DNA from: JBBBNV01 sp037137075
GTDB taxonomy: Bacteria > Bacillota > Bacilli > Paenibacillales > NBRC-103111
Reading direction: 5' to 3'
Assembly: GCF_037137075.1 (NCBI RefSeq)
Contig: NZ_JBBBNV010000032.1
Span: 1-44,751, forward strand
Length of the DNA: 44,751 nucleotides
How positions within the stretch are numbered: the stretch's first letter is position 1; the number at the start of each line of letters is the position of its first letter. Below, in pieces: positions 1-8,157 of the stretch. A program made the translations under genes and the position numbers. The notes below the pieces were generated by a model that was not told where the DNA came from, ran no database searches, and saw nothing but the letters and a program-made list of their open reading frames with translations.

Positions 1-199
1 TATGTTCATCAAGTGTAACATAACCCTTGGTAAGATTGCCCTATTACCGTTGGAACTTTTGCGGAATCAAGCACTAGTAAAATATAACAGGAACATGCGT
101 TCTTGTTCATCGAGGCCGGACAGCAAGTCCACGCTTGCGGCATAAGGGGGCATCCGCCCTCAGAACCGGCCGATTCATTTTACCAGTGAAGGTGATTTC

Positions 200-640
200 A
201 TGCGTAAACACAGCAAGAAGCAGCTCAGGCTTTTGTTTTATTTGGTGGCCGTTGCAATAGCGGTTTATATTTTCCCGCAGCTTCATTTAGATGGTGTACG
301 GAATTCCGATGCTTCAAGTGACTACACGCTGATTATGCCTGCCGACCGCTACCCGGAGACGGCGAGGCATATCAAGGAAGCCATCGAGGCGGGAGAGTCC
401 CCGGTCTGTACGATTGACCGCGCAAAGGCCGATGAACGGCGGGGAGAATCGCTGAAGGGCTACCCCACGAGGCAGGGGTACGACCGGGATGAATGGCCGA
501 TGGCGATGTGCAAGGAAGGCGGAGCCGGAGCGGATATCCGCTACATCAGCCCTTCCGATAACCGGGGAGCCGGGTCATGGGTTAGCCACCAGCTGGAGAA
601 GTATCCCGACGGCACCCGGGTGAAATTTATCATGGAGTAA
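200..640 (+). CDS. nucB: NucB-like secreted deoxyribonuclease
   Basis: Small extracellular DNase of the NucA/NucB family, which in Bacillus degrades DNA outside the cell. The 146-residue protein starts with a basic stretch and one hydrophobic helix (about residues 9-27), so it is exported through Sec or membrane anchored. The mature part carries the family's signature blocks in order: DRYPETARHI, CTIDR, GYDRDEWPMAMC and SDNRGAGSW, ending in YPDGTRVKFI, at the usual family length. The ATG at 200 follows GAAGGTGA at a normal distance. Two conserved Cys (in CTIDR and MAMC) could form a disulfide. It appears to be a single-gene unit. NucA and NucB cannot be told apart reliably from sequence; NucB is chosen from overall resemblance. 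Confidence 0.9.
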   Translation: MRKHSKKQLRLLFYLVAVAIAVYIFPQLHLDGVRNSDASSDYTLIMPADRYPETARHIKEAIEAGESPVCTIDRAKADERRGESLKGYPTRQGYDRDEWPMAMCKEGGAGADIRYISPSDNRGAGSWVSHQLEKYPDGTRVKFIME

Positions 641-693
641 TTGAAATTGAGTAACAAAACGAAGGTATCTTGCCATTTTTAATTTCATTTTAA

Positions 694-722
694 TGCAGAA
701 GCTTCCTGAAAACCGTTATAAT
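694..722 (+). promoter_or_regulatory. Probable promoter of tatA
   Basis: A perfect TATAAT (717-722) lies about 40 nt before the tatA start. The -35 region at the expected distance (694-699, TGCAGA) is weak. Inferred from position and the -10 match only. Confidence 0.45.
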
Positions 723-761
723 GAAAGGAAGTCTAGTTCGGCGTGAAGTGAGGTGATATCT

Positions 762-989
762 GTGTTAGGTGATATGTTAGCCCCTACCCATGTGATTACG
801 ATTTTGCTTGTTATTCTGCTTTTATTCGGGCCAAGCAAGCTGCCTGAATTGGGACGTGCGGCCGGCATTACGCTGCGCGAATTCAAAAGCGGCATGAAGG
901 GCAAGGAGACGGAAGAAGCCCGCCAGCCCATCAGCCAGCCCTCCGAAGCTGTGGCAGCAGACCAGGAGCACCGTAATTCCATACGCTGA
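762..989 (+). CDS. tatA: Twin-arginine translocase subunit TatA/TatE family
   Basis: Pore-forming subunit of the Tat system, which exports folded proteins across the cytoplasmic membrane. The 75-residue protein has the family layout: one short hydrophobic N-terminal helix (VITILLVILLLF), the hinge FGPSKLPELGR, an amphipathic helix (AAGITLREFKSGMKG), then a charged disordered tail. Three in-frame starts exist (GTG 753, GTG 762, ATG 774). GAGGTGAT at about 749-756 is best spaced for GTG 762; a start at 753 would overlap it. No tatC is next to it in this window, so it must work with a TatC encoded elsewhere, or be an extra TatA copy. Confidence 0.9.
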   Translation: MLGDMLAPTHVITILLVILLLFGPSKLPELGRAAGITLREFKSGMKGKETEEARQPISQPSEAVAADQEHRNSIR

Positions 990-1016
990 TATCGGTCCAC
1001 AGAAAGAACGGCCATG

Positions 1017-1050
1017 AATATCCCCGCTGACCTGATCAGTCGGGGATATT
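1017..1050 (+). terminator. Stem-loop after tatA
   Basis: AATATCCCCG pairs perfectly with CGGGGATATT, and an inner CTGA/TCAG extends the stem. There is little T-tract after it (TTTGG), so it may be a weak terminator or only a transcript-stabilising hairpin. Confidence 0.6.
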
Positions 1051-1092
1051 TGGCATGGGGCCGCACATTTTGCGCATGACGCAAGACCGTGT

Positions 1093-1185
1093 GGTTCGAC
1101 CGACCGCCGTCGTGCAGCAAAGCACCGGGTCGACCGACCGCCGTCATGCAGCGAAACACCGCGCGCTGGGAGCTGCGCGCGGTGC
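1093..1185. repeat. REP-like intergenic repeat, copy A (with a partial tandem copy)
   Basis: The core 1128-1181 (54 nt) is identical, by direct comparison, to 15146-15199. A second, shorter and diverged unit with the same start (CGACCGACCGCCGT) lies just before it, from 1093. The end of the core forms a hairpin: CACCGCGCGC (1157-1166) pairs perfectly with GCGCGCGGTG (1175-1184). A third, inverted partial copy lies at 11788-11808. All copies are between genes. Family unknown; a REP/BIME-type or small mobile element is the likely nature. Nothing else is recognised in the 990-1388 gap except a loose inverted repeat (1228-1265). Confidence 0.75.
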
Positions 1186-1388
1186 GGAAAAGCGCGCTGC
1201 GAAAACAATTCATCTGGGGATTGAACATCCCGCTCCGCTTTTGTACACTGTCATCAATAGCGGGAGGGGCATGAGCTGGAATCGGGCAGCTATTTTCCGT
1301 ATAGGAGAGAAGCTGGAAGGGGGTAAAAGCTCTTCGAACAAAGCTGTCTGCCTCTCATGCGGCCGAATCGAAAGGGGGCTGACTGCAG

Positions 1389-3224
1389 ATGTCGACTTGG
1401 CTAAACATGGTGAGGCGCGCCCGGTTTCGCGGATTGCAGGCGCGAATTGTCATTTTGTTCTCTCTGGTGCTGCTGGTGGCGATTTCTTCGACCGGCTTGC
1501 TGTATTATTGGAGCACGATCCGGGAGATTAAATCGCAGACGCTGTCGCTCAGCGAGAACACGGTAGACCAGATGAAGCTGAACATCGGGTTCTTTCTGGA
1601 AAATGCGGACCGGCTGTCGATGTCCGTATTCGGGGATTACAGTGTGCAGCGGGTGCTGCGGACGCGGGAATACGCATCGGAGGCTGAGCGGCAGCAGGAT
1701 GTGAGCGAGATGAATTTCCGCCTGTTGAGCTATTCTTCCCCCTGGAATCAGGTGCAGGGCATGTATGTGTTCTCTACGGACGGGCGGCTGTATTATTCCG
1801 TGAAGGGGAAAAGCCCGAGGCTGGATTACCGGATGGAGGATGAGCCCTGGTATCCCGCAATCGCAGCGGGCAGCACGAAAGCGCTTTTATACTGGCCGTC
1901 GGGTCCGGAGACGACGGTATACGGGCAGGCTGAGCATGTATTCTCGCTTATTCGACCGATTATTGATTTTCCGGTGGCTAATGTATTGGGGTACATGAAA
2001 ATTGATATCAAGCTCAAGGGGCTGGAGTATGTGCTCGGACAGGACGAGAACGGGCCGACATCGTTCTCCAGCCTGTACATTGTACGGGAGGACGGCCATG
2101 TCATCTATGATCAGCGCGGGGAGCGGAGCGGGATAGACCGCGGGCTGGAGCAGTTCGCCAAGGCGGGCTCCAGCTCGGGAGAGGCCGAATGGGACGGGAG
2201 CCGGACCTTGTACGTAACCCGCCCCCTGAAGGGTGTGGATTGGACGCTGGTGGCGTTTGTCCCTTACGACGGCATTGTGCAAAAGATGAACGAGACGGGC
2301 AAGGCCACCTTTCTCATCGGAGTGGCGGCGATTGTGGTGGTGGTTCTTATCGCCTATTTTATCTCGGCTGGCATTACCCGGCCGCTGCGGCTGCTGATGC
2401 GCAATATGCAGAAGGTGGAGATGGGCAATTTCAAGGTGCGGCTCGATTCGAGCGATAATGATGAGGTCGGGCGGCTGAACCGGATGTTTAACGATATGGT
2501 GCAAAATGTGGAGCTGTTGATCAAAGAAGTGTATGAATCCAAAATTCGGGAGAAGGATGCCCGTCTGCTGGCGCTGCAAACCCAGGTTAACCCGCATTTT
2601 CTGTTCAATACGTTGAATGTGATTCGGGCCATCAGCCGCAGGCGCGGCGCGCCGGAGGTCGGCGAGGTTATCGACTCCTTGGCGGAGATGTTCCGCTACA
2701 GCATGAAGGAATGGGACCGGACGGTGCCGCTGTCCGTAGAGCTGAAATATTTGAATCATTATTTCCGTATTCAGCAGGTCCGGTTTCATTCCAGGATTAC
2801 GTTCACGGTACACATCCCGCCGGAGTGTATGGACGGTCACGTTGTGAAGCTGTCCCTGCAGCCGATTGTGGAAAATGCGTTTAAGCACGGCGTTGAAATG
2901 CTGGAAAGCGGGGCCTGCATTCGGGTGTTCGCCGAGGTACGGGAGGGGCTGCTGCTGATCGGCATTGCCGATAACGGGGAGGGGATTGCCCCGGAACGGC
3001 TGGAGCTAATCCAGCGGCGGCTCGCTGCTCCTTCGGGGCTATTGTCCGTCTCCGCCGAAGAAGCGGACGAGACGAGCGGGAACGGCATTGGGCTATTTAA
3101 TATTGACCGGAGGATGAAGCTGTTTTTCGGGGACGAATACGGAATTCAGCTGGCCAGCGGACCGGAAGGAACGATTGTGACCATGCGGCAGCCATACCTG
3201 CCGGGAGGGAGAGAAGCCGGGTGA
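1389..3224 (+). CDS. YesM-type sensor histidine kinase
   Basis: Membrane sensor of a two-component pair that controls the sugar uptake genes downstream. The 611 residues contain TM1 (about 18-43), an extracellular Cache-like sensor of about 250 residues, TM2 (about 300-325), a HAMP linker, and a His_kinase (PF06580-type) domain with the phosphoacceptor H403 in the block NPHFLFN. An HATPase domain follows, with N-box ENAFKHG and G-boxes DNGEGI and GNGIGL. The ATG at 1389 follows AAAGGGGG at about 10 nt. Its stop overlaps the GTG of the response regulator, so the two are translationally coupled. The ligand cannot be read from the sequence; by analogy it senses an extracellular saccharide or the loaded binding protein. 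Confidence 0.93.
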   Translation: MSTWLNMVRRARFRGLQARIVILFSLVLLVAISSTGLLYYWSTIREIKSQTLSLSENTVDQMKLNIGFFLENADRLSMSVFGDYSVQRVLRTREYASEAERQQDVSEMNFRLLSYSSPWNQVQGMYVFSTDGRLYYSVKGKSPRLDYRMEDEPWYPAIAAGSTKALLYWPSGPETTVYGQAEHVFSLIRPIIDFPVANVLGYMKIDIKLKGLEYVLGQDENGPTSFSSLYIVREDGHVIYDQRGERSGIDRGLEQFAKAGSSSGEAEWDGSRTLYVTRPLKGVDWTLVAFVPYDGIVQKMNETGKATFLIGVAAIVVVVLIAYFISAGITRPLRLLMRNMQKVEMGNFKVRLDSSDNDEVGRLNRMFNDMVQNVELLIKEVYESKIREKDARLLALQTQVNPHFLFNTLNVIRAISRRRGAPEVGEVIDSLAEMFRYSMKEWDRTVPLSVELKYLNHYFRIQQVRFHSRITFTVHIPPECMDGHVVKLSLQPIVENAFKHGVEMLESGACIRVFAEVREGLLLIGIADNGEGIAPERLELIQRRLAAPSGLLSVSAEEADETSGNGIGLFNIDRRMKLFFGDEYGIQLASGPEGTIVTMRQPYLPGGREAG

Positions 3225-4747
3225 ACGTATTTCTGATTGAGGATGAGGATTGGGTCCGGGCGGACATGGAGCAGCTGCTTGACCGGTATACGGGGCGCCA
3301 CCGCATTTACGCGTTCGCTACCGGGCTGGAGGCTGTCGATTATGCGGAACATACCGCGCCTGACATGGTGATTACCGATATCCGAATGCCCGGCATCGAC
3401 GGTCTGGAGACGATCGAACGGCTGCAGGCGCTGGCTCCGCAGCTTTGCTGTATCATTTTGAGCGGCTATGACGATTTCCAGTACGCCCAGAGGGGGCTGA
3501 GGCTGGGGGTCAAGGATTTCCTGCTGAAGCCGGTGCCGACGGAGGAGCTGTACCACACGCTGGACCGTCTTCTCAAGGAGCAGGAGGGTACGAGGGAGAC
3601 GCAGCTTCGCACCCTCAAATATGAGCTGGGCCACATGCTGCGCGGAACCGGCACGGGGCGCGAACCAGGACTGCTGCCTGCGGGCGGGCGCTGGGCGGCA
3701 GCGGTCATGCTGCTGGTCAATTGGGAGGCCGCCGTCCCGGCCGCCATGCTTGAAGCGGTTCAATGGACAGCGGCAGCGGGCGATTCGCCGGCCTGCGGGT
3801 TAATCCCGGAGCGAGGGCTTGTGCTGGAGGCGGATCACAATGTGTACGTTCGGCTGTGGCCGCTCCTTGCGGAATCAGACGCGGACCTGCGGCAGCAGGC
3901 TTACGAATGGCACCGGCAGTGCAGTCGGCTCGGGACCGCGCATACCGTCTTTATCTGTGCTCCGGGCGAGGGGCTGGCGCTGGATAATCTGTACAAGAAG
4001 GCGCTAACGAGGCTGGAGGACGGCTTTGTGCCGGGCCGGCCGGCTTTTGCGGACGGCCTGCTGCCGAAGCAGGCGGAGTTCGGCGGATTCTGGGACATGG
4101 CCAAAATTATCGAGGTGCACCTGCGCAGCGGAAGCTATACCGAGCTGCGCAAAAGCATCGGGCAGCTTCTATTGTGGCTGCATGAACGGAGGGTGCCGGC
4201 GCGGGAGGCGGAGCGCCAGCTGACGAATTTATTGTATGCGCTCAGATTTACAATGCGTGAGCAAGCCGCTCCCTTGGCGGATTTGCCTGAGATCGAGGGG
4301 CTGGGCCAGCTGCTGAGGCGGGTGGAGGCGTATAGCGAGCTGGCGCCTTGGCTGGAGGAGCGCTTGACTGCATTAACGGAGCGGGAAGGCGACGGAGTAG
4401 ACAGCCCGAAGGGCCTCGTTCAGCGGCTAAAAAAGGAGGTCGCCTCCGGCTATGGCGGGAGCGTATCCCTGCAGCTGTTCGCCCAGCGCCATCATATCAG
4501 CGTGGGCTACATGTCCCGCCTGTTCAAGAGCGAGACAGGGGTGAATTTCTCCGAGTATTTGACCTCGTACCGTCTGGACAAGGCGCTTGCTCTGCTGCGG
4601 GATGAAGCGCTTAGTCTGGGGGATATCAGCGCCCTGGTCGGCTACGAGGACCCGAAATATTTCAGCCACATGTTCAAAAAACGGTTCGGATCGCCGCCGA
4701 ATCAATACCGGGATAGGAAAAATAGTCCCCCCAATTCCGAAAAATAA
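3221..4747 (+). CDS. YesN-type response regulator, AraC family
   Basis: DNA-binding partner of the sensor kinase just upstream. The 508 residues hold a receiver domain (1-120) with acidic cluster ED at 7-8, phosphoacceptor D53 in VITDIRMPG, and K of LLKPVPTEEL. A variable middle region follows, then a C-terminal AraC-type double helix-turn-helix (about 405-500) ending in the typical block GYEDPKYFSHMFKKRFGSPP. It starts with GTG at 3221 inside the kinase stop (GTGA), preceded by GGGAGGGAGAG. The next gene is a binding-protein lipoprotein 73 nt downstream, so it most likely activates that ABC operon. Length and order match the common Paenibacillus arrangement sensor, regulator, binding protein, two permeases. 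Confidence 0.93.
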   Translation: MNVFLIEDEDWVRADMEQLLDRYTGRHRIYAFATGLEAVDYAEHTAPDMVITDIRMPGIDGLETIERLQALAPQLCCIILSGYDDFQYAQRGLRLGVKDFLLKPVPTEELYHTLDRLLKEQEGTRETQLRTLKYELGHMLRGTGTGREPGLLPAGGRWAAAVMLLVNWEAAVPAAMLEAVQWTAAAGDSPACGLIPERGLVLEADHNVYVRLWPLLAESDADLRQQAYEWHRQCSRLGTAHTVFICAPGEGLALDNLYKKALTRLEDGFVPGRPAFADGLLPKQAEFGGFWDMAKIIEVHLRSGSYTELRKSIGQLLLWLHERRVPAREAERQLTNLLYALRFTMREQAAPLADLPEIEGLGQLLRRVEAYSELAPWLEERLTALTEREGDGVDSPKGLVQRLKKEVASGYGGSVSLQLFAQRHHISVGYMSRLFKSETGVNFSEYLTSYRLDKALALLRDEALSLGDISALVGYEDPKYFSHMFKKRFGSPPNQYRDRKNSPPNSEK

Positions 4748-4765
4748 TCGGCATTCAGCAGCGGA

Positions 4766-4779
4766 TGTAAGCGCTTATA
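4766..4779. promoter_or_regulatory. cre-type catabolite operator
   Basis: TGTAAGCGCTTATA matches the CcpA/LacI-type palindrome TGTAAGCGCTTACA at 13 of 14 positions. It lies in the 73-nt gap between the response regulator and the binding-protein gene, where CcpA binding would repress sugar import. A close relative of the site occurs at 37842-37855. Confidence 0.65.
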
Positions 4780-4820
4780 CTGAAGGCGGGTTACTTTTAC
4801 AACGAAAAGGGAGGCGCACT

Positions 4821-6146
4821 ATGCCAGGAAAACAAAAGCAGTGGATCGTTAGCTTGACGGCCCTGATGATCGTCCTAGCCATGCTCGTGACAGGCTGCGG
4901 ATCGACAAGCGGAGGGAACGGAGCTGCAGGGGGAAGCGAAGGAGCTAAACCGGCCGCAGGCTCCGGAACGGATAAGAACAGCGGATCGGCCGTTGTTCTA
5001 AAGGCGTATACGACATCCGGCAGCGAGAAGGAAGCGCTGGATCAGCTGAACCGCAAATTCCATGAGGAGAACCCGGGTATCACGATCGATTTGGAGGTCG
5101 CCCCGGAGGATCAATATTCTACCGTCATCAAAACGCGTCTTGCTTCAGGCGATGCGCCGGATTTGTTCACCGTATGGCCGGGCAAGAAGAAGGACCCGTT
5201 TGCCAGCGCCGGTTATTTGCTGGATTTGTCCGATCAGCCGTGGGTGTCCCGTCTCCCGGCCGCAGCGAAATCGGTGGCTGAATACAAAGGCAAGGTGTAC
5301 GGTATGCCTGCGGATCAGCATGTCATTGGCGTCATCTATAACAAGGCGCTGTTTCAGGAGCTGAAGCTGGACATTCCGACAACGTGGGAACAATTTCTGG
5401 GCACCGCCCAAAAAATCAAGGATGCCGGCAAAACCCCGCTGGCCGTAGGGTTCAAGGATTTATGGATCACCCAGCTCATCGCCTATCCGATGGCGGCGAA
5501 CGCGGTTCACCGCGACAATCCTTCCTTTGATCAGCAAATGGCGGAAGGGAAGGCCGATTTCGCCGGTTCGGCCTGGAAGAAGGTCATGGAGGATTATGTA
5601 GACCTGAATAAAAAAGGCTATTTCAACCCGGGACTGCTGGGGACGACCTACGATCAGACTGCGCAGATGATCGCCTCCGGTCAGGCCGCCATGGTTGTCA
5701 ACGGCACGTGGATGATTCCGAATCTCCGTGCGCTCAAGCCGGATTTGAACCTCGGCATGTTCCCGTTGCCGTATACGGATAGCGGCAAGCCGGCCTGGAT
5801 TTCGGTCGGTCCCGGCGCCTTCTGGGCAGCCAGCGCCAAGACAGCCCATCCGGCGGAGGTCAAGAAGTATCTGGAGTTCATGTCTAAGCCGGAGAACAAC
5901 AAGGTGTGGCTGAACGGCAAAAAAGCGTTCCCGGTCTTTACAGATGCTTCTGCGGATTTGGACCCGGCGCTGAAGGATATGGAAGGCTACATGAAAGGCG
6001 GCGTTTACCCGTTCCTGGATATTAACTGGCCTGCCGGTGTACAGGATACGCTGTTTATGGAAATTCAAAGCGTCTTTAGCGGCGGAGACAGTATTGATAC
6101 GATGCTGAAGAAAATGGATGAAGCCTACAAACGGGGCAACAAATAA
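4821..6146 (+). CDS. Carbohydrate ABC transporter solute-binding lipoprotein (family 1)
   Basis: Extracytoplasmic receptor that delivers a sugar to the two permeases that follow. Start ATG 4821 is chosen because AAAAGGGAGG lies just before it and it gives a proper lipoprotein signal (MPGKQKQ, hydrophobic core, lipobox LVTGC with Cys26). A longer in-frame reading upstream runs into the regulator gene. After a Gly/Ser-rich linker the 441-residue protein shows the MsmE/MalE-type fold: EKEALDQLNRKFHEENPGI, SGDAPDLFTVWPG and GKVYGMPAD, with MVNGTWMI and a C-terminal helical segment. The ligand is not determinable. It needs an ATPase, which is absent here, so a shared MsmX-like ATPase is likely. 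Confidence 0.93.
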   Translation: MPGKQKQWIVSLTALMIVLAMLVTGCGSTSGGNGAAGGSEGAKPAAGSGTDKNSGSAVVLKAYTTSGSEKEALDQLNRKFHEENPGITIDLEVAPEDQYSTVIKTRLASGDAPDLFTVWPGKKKDPFASAGYLLDLSDQPWVSRLPAAAKSVAEYKGKVYGMPADQHVIGVIYNKALFQELKLDIPTTWEQFLGTAQKIKDAGKTPLAVGFKDLWITQLIAYPMAANAVHRDNPSFDQQMAEGKADFAGSAWKKVMEDYVDLNKKGYFNPGLLGTTYDQTAQMIASGQAAMVVNGTWMIPNLRALKPDLNLGMFPLPYTDSGKPAWISVGPGAFWAASAKTAHPAEVKKYLEFMSKPENNKVWLNGKKAFPVFTDASADLDPALKDMEGYMKGGVYPFLDINWPAGVQDTLFMEIQSVFSGGDSIDTMLKKMDEAYKRGNK

Positions 6147-6163
6147 CTGACGGGGGCTATTCC

Positions 6164-7096
6164 ATGAACGAAGTCAAAACGGATGCCCGGTCGGTGCCTG
6201 TACTCGCTTCCGCCTGGCGATGGCGGAGGCAGATACAGCTGGAGGATGCCGTGTTCCTGCTGCCGGGTGTCCTCATCTATACGCTATTTCTGTGCTATCC
6301 CGCGCTCAGCAGCTTCTATTACAGCTTGACTGACTGGGACGGGCTGAGCCCGAACAGCTCTTTTATCGGACTGGATAACTTCACTAGGCTGTGGGAGGAT
6401 GGCCAATTTTGGCGGACGCTGCGCAATACACTGATTTTTGCGGGCGGACTCGTTATTTTCCTCAATTTGATTGCATTTGCCGTGGCGCTTGCGCTGGATG
6501 GGAAAGGACGCCTCCGCCAGTGGCTGCGAGTGCTGTTTCTGGTGCCGACGCTGCTTAGCGGGCTGTCTATCGGGTACATCTGGAGCTACATGTACTCCCC
6601 GAACTTCGGCGTCATCAATACCCTGCTGGACAAAGCCGGGCTTGGCTCCTGGAAGCAGGATTGGCTCGGCGATGCGATGCTTGCGCTGCCGAGTGTTATT
6701 TTTACTCACCTGTGGCAGTGGACCGGCTTTCATATGATTATTTTTTTGGCTGCCCTGCAGGGCGTGGCCAAGGAGCTGCTGGAGGCGGCGGAAATGGACG
6801 GATCCGGACCCTGGCAGCGGCTGTGGCATATTATTATCCCGCAGGTGCGGCCCGCATTTACGATTAGTGTTATTTTGGCGACGATTGGCGGCTTGAAGGT
6901 GTTCGACACGATTATGATTATGACGCAGGGTGGTCCGGGCGGAGCGACGGATTCGCTCAGCACGCTAATTTACAGAACGGCCTTTAATTTCAACGATATG
7001 GGGTATGCTTCGGCAATCGGCCTGGTAATGCTGCTGTTTATTATGCTCATTTCCATCATCCAGCTGAAGCTGCTTCGCCGGGGAGGGGAAGCATGA
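6164..7096 (+). CDS. Sugar ABC transporter permease, MalF/UgpA type
   Basis: First integral membrane subunit of the sugar importer. It has 310 residues and about six membrane helices, starting with FLLPGVLIYTLFLCYPALSSFYYSLTDW (typical for this family; about residues 29-56). The cytoplasmic EAA loop that contacts the ATPase reads EAAEMDGSGPWQRLWHIIIP. The start at 6164 is 17 nt after the binding-protein stop and follows a GGGGG-rich binding site. It ends in a 4-nt overlap (ATGA) with the second permease. Specificity comes from the binding protein and cannot be told here. Confidence 0.93.
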   Translation: MNEVKTDARSVPVLASAWRWRRQIQLEDAVFLLPGVLIYTLFLCYPALSSFYYSLTDWDGLSPNSSFIGLDNFTRLWEDGQFWRTLRNTLIFAGGLVIFLNLIAFAVALALDGKGRLRQWLRVLFLVPTLLSGLSIGYIWSYMYSPNFGVINTLLDKAGLGSWKQDWLGDAMLALPSVIFTHLWQWTGFHMIIFLAALQGVAKELLEAAEMDGSGPWQRLWHIIIPQVRPAFTISVILATIGGLKVFDTIMIMTQGGPGGATDSLSTLIYRTAFNFNDMGYASAIGLVMLLFIMLISIIQLKLLRRGGEA

Positions 7097-7923
7097 TGAC
7101 CGATATGCTCTGGATACGGCTTCCCCGGTGGCTGCTGCTGCTCGTATGGACCGCCATTGTCGTCATCCCGCTGTGGCTGCTGATGGTGATTTCGTTCAAA
7201 ACACCGGAAGAATTTGCGGCCAGCCCCTTCGGACTCCCGGACCAGTTCCGGTCGGATAATTTCCTGATGTCCTGGAAGCACGCCAATTTGGGACTTGCGC
7301 TAAGCAACAGCCTGATTGTCACCGGCGCTTCAATTGCGGCGCTTGTCCTGTTCGGATCGGCCGCTGCTTACGCATTGGCCCGAGGCAGACGGGCGTATCA
7401 CCGCGTGCTGTATGTTTACTTTTTGCTTGGCTTGATGGTGCCGTTCCAAATAGCCATGATCCCGCTGTACAAGGTATTCCGTTATTTCGACCTCATCAAT
7501 ACGCTGTACGGAGGGACGCTGGCGTATGTGGCGGTGGCTCTTCCGTTTGTCGTGCTGCTGTATTATGAGTTCATCCGCACGCTAACGCCGGATTTGGAGG
7601 AGGCGGCCCGAATTGACGGGTGCGGCCGGTACCGATCCTTCGCTCTTATCGTGTTTCCGCTGCTAAAGCCGATTACGGCCACGGTCATTATTACGAACTG
7701 CATCAGCATTTGGAACGATTTCATGGTGCCGCTGCTGTTTATGCAGAAATCCTCCGTCCGCACGGTACCCATTGCGATTTACTCCTTTACGGGCGAGTAC
7801 AATAATCAATGGCCGCTTATTTTCGCGGGTGTTGTTATATCGTCCGTGCCGCTGGTGCTGATCTTTTTGCTGCTGCAAAAGCAATTTATCAAGGGCATGG
7901 TGAGCGGGGCTGTCAAAGGCTAG
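7093..7923 (+). CDS. Sugar ABC transporter permease, MalG/UgpE type
   Basis: Second membrane subunit, pairing with the permease upstream. The 276 residues have six predicted helices and the EAA loop EAARIDGCGRYRSFALIVFP. The C-terminal end LLQKQFIKGMVSGAVKG is the family's usual closing motif. ATG 7093 overlaps the previous stop and follows GGGGAGGGG; ATG 7096 is an equally possible start one codon later. Last gene of the kinase-regulator-importer operon; a stem-loop follows at 8054. Confidence 0.93.
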   Translation: MMTDMLWIRLPRWLLLLVWTAIVVIPLWLLMVISFKTPEEFAASPFGLPDQFRSDNFLMSWKHANLGLALSNSLIVTGASIAALVLFGSAAAYALARGRRAYHRVLYVYFLLGLMVPFQIAMIPLYKVFRYFDLINTLYGGTLAYVAVALPFVVLLYYEFIRTLTPDLEEAARIDGCGRYRSFALIVFPLLKPITATVIITNCISIWNDFMVPLLFMQKSSVRTVPIAIYSFTGEYNNQWPLIFAGVVISSVPLVLIFLLLQKQFIKGMVSGAVKG

Positions 7924-8053
7924 CGTCCCGCGGTCATCCGTTTGGCCCGCTTCGTCCGGCGGACGGCTTGAATACGGGCCGTGAGCCGAGGGCTTCTGTC
8001 AGGCTCTCAGGCCGGGCTTCCCCAGGTTGATTGTTTCGCAAGCGATGCTTGGC

Positions 8054-8090
8054 AAGCCCTGCTTCGGCCGTTGTGTGCCGGGCAGGGCTT
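8054..8090 (+). terminator. Terminator of the sugar-uptake operon
   Basis: AAGCCCTGC pairs with GCAGGGCTT, with an inner CGGC/GCCG stem, followed by TGTTGCT. It lies 130 nt after the last permease and before the convergent methyltransferase gene. Confidence 0.6.
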
Positions 8091-8157
8091 TGTTGCTATG
8101 CAGGCATGGAATGTTAAAATCATTGCGCTGAAAATGAGAGGCCGCAAGCTGCAGGGG

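Noticed and set aside
1887..2888. 333-codon frame antisense to the sensor kinase
   Set aside because: His/Gln/Arg-rich composition typical of an antisense frame; the kinase is certain.
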